From the NCBI GenBank assembly GCA_024275615.1, contig JAJRYU010000720.1, forward strand, positions 1 to 6,451: a stretch of 6,451 nucleotides of DNA, in the 5' to 3' direction. Positions within the stretch are counted from its first letter, which is position 1. Each line of letters starts with the position of its first letter. The translations under genes were made by a program, and so were the position numbers. The notes beneath the pieces were generated by a model, which made no database searches, was not told the origin of the DNA, and saw only the letters and a program-made list of their open reading frames with translations. This DNA comes from Planctomycetota bacterium (lineage in GTDB: Bacteria; Planctomycetota; GCA-002687715; DRQF01). Positions 6,399 through 6,451 of the stretch are shown piece by piece.

Positions 6399-6451
6399 CT
6401 TCTTAATGCGTCTAATGTTGCGGCGAGAAGTCCGGGCGAGTACGTAGGTGC

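Overview
The window looks like a chromosomal piece of a Gram-negative, selenocysteine-using bacterium of medium GC. Evidence for the Gram-negative envelope is an RND metal exporter, an outer-membrane-type beta-barrel protein and a lipoprotein. The HNH-family relative (a 13E12-type N-terminal domain) and the concanavalin-A-like secreted protein recall Myxococcota or other former Deltaproteobacteria, or Planctomycetota. That placement is a guess from family resemblance; no marker gene here settles it.

Layout. Plus strand, 1-4214: the C-terminal half of a CzcA/CusA-family heavy-metal RND pump (5' end outside the window), a strong intrinsic-terminator-like hairpin, then a compact run of three exported-protein genes: a beta-barrel protein, a small metal-binding (HMA-domain) lipoprotein, and a concanavalin-A-like secreted protein. 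The last three are spaced 14 and 9 bases apart and probably form one operon. Minus strand, 4308-6451: a 3'-truncated HNH-associated protein converging on the plus-strand operon, a tRNA-Gly(CCC), and ferrochelatase (hemH) with an unusual membrane-spanning N-terminal extension that runs off the right edge.

The main discovery is in 2715-3239. A conventional gene caller would break this gene into a 57-residue lipoprotein and a separate 93-residue hypothetical protein. In one continuous frame it is a lipoprotein with a complete heavy-metal-associated (MerP/CopZ/Atx1-like) domain. The only interruptions are two TGA codons, at 2886 and 2895, which sit exactly on the two cysteines of the metal-binding GMxCxxC motif. 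The motif reads GME-U-TP-U if TGA is selenocysteine. A perfect 7-bp hairpin with a G-containing 5-nt loop (2902-2920) starts 4 nt after the second TGA and fits a bacterial SECIS element. This is best read as a double-selenocysteine (UxxU) metallochaperone-like lipoprotein, placed beside a heavy-metal efflux pump.

Working model (inference): the RND pump and the barrel move toxic metal across the envelope, while the lipid-anchored UxxU domain captures a soft metal such as Hg(II), Cu(I) or Ag(I) in the periplasm with a diselenolate site. The function of the concanavalin-A-like protein in this set is unknown. The minus-strand genes are unrelated housekeeping or remnant genes.
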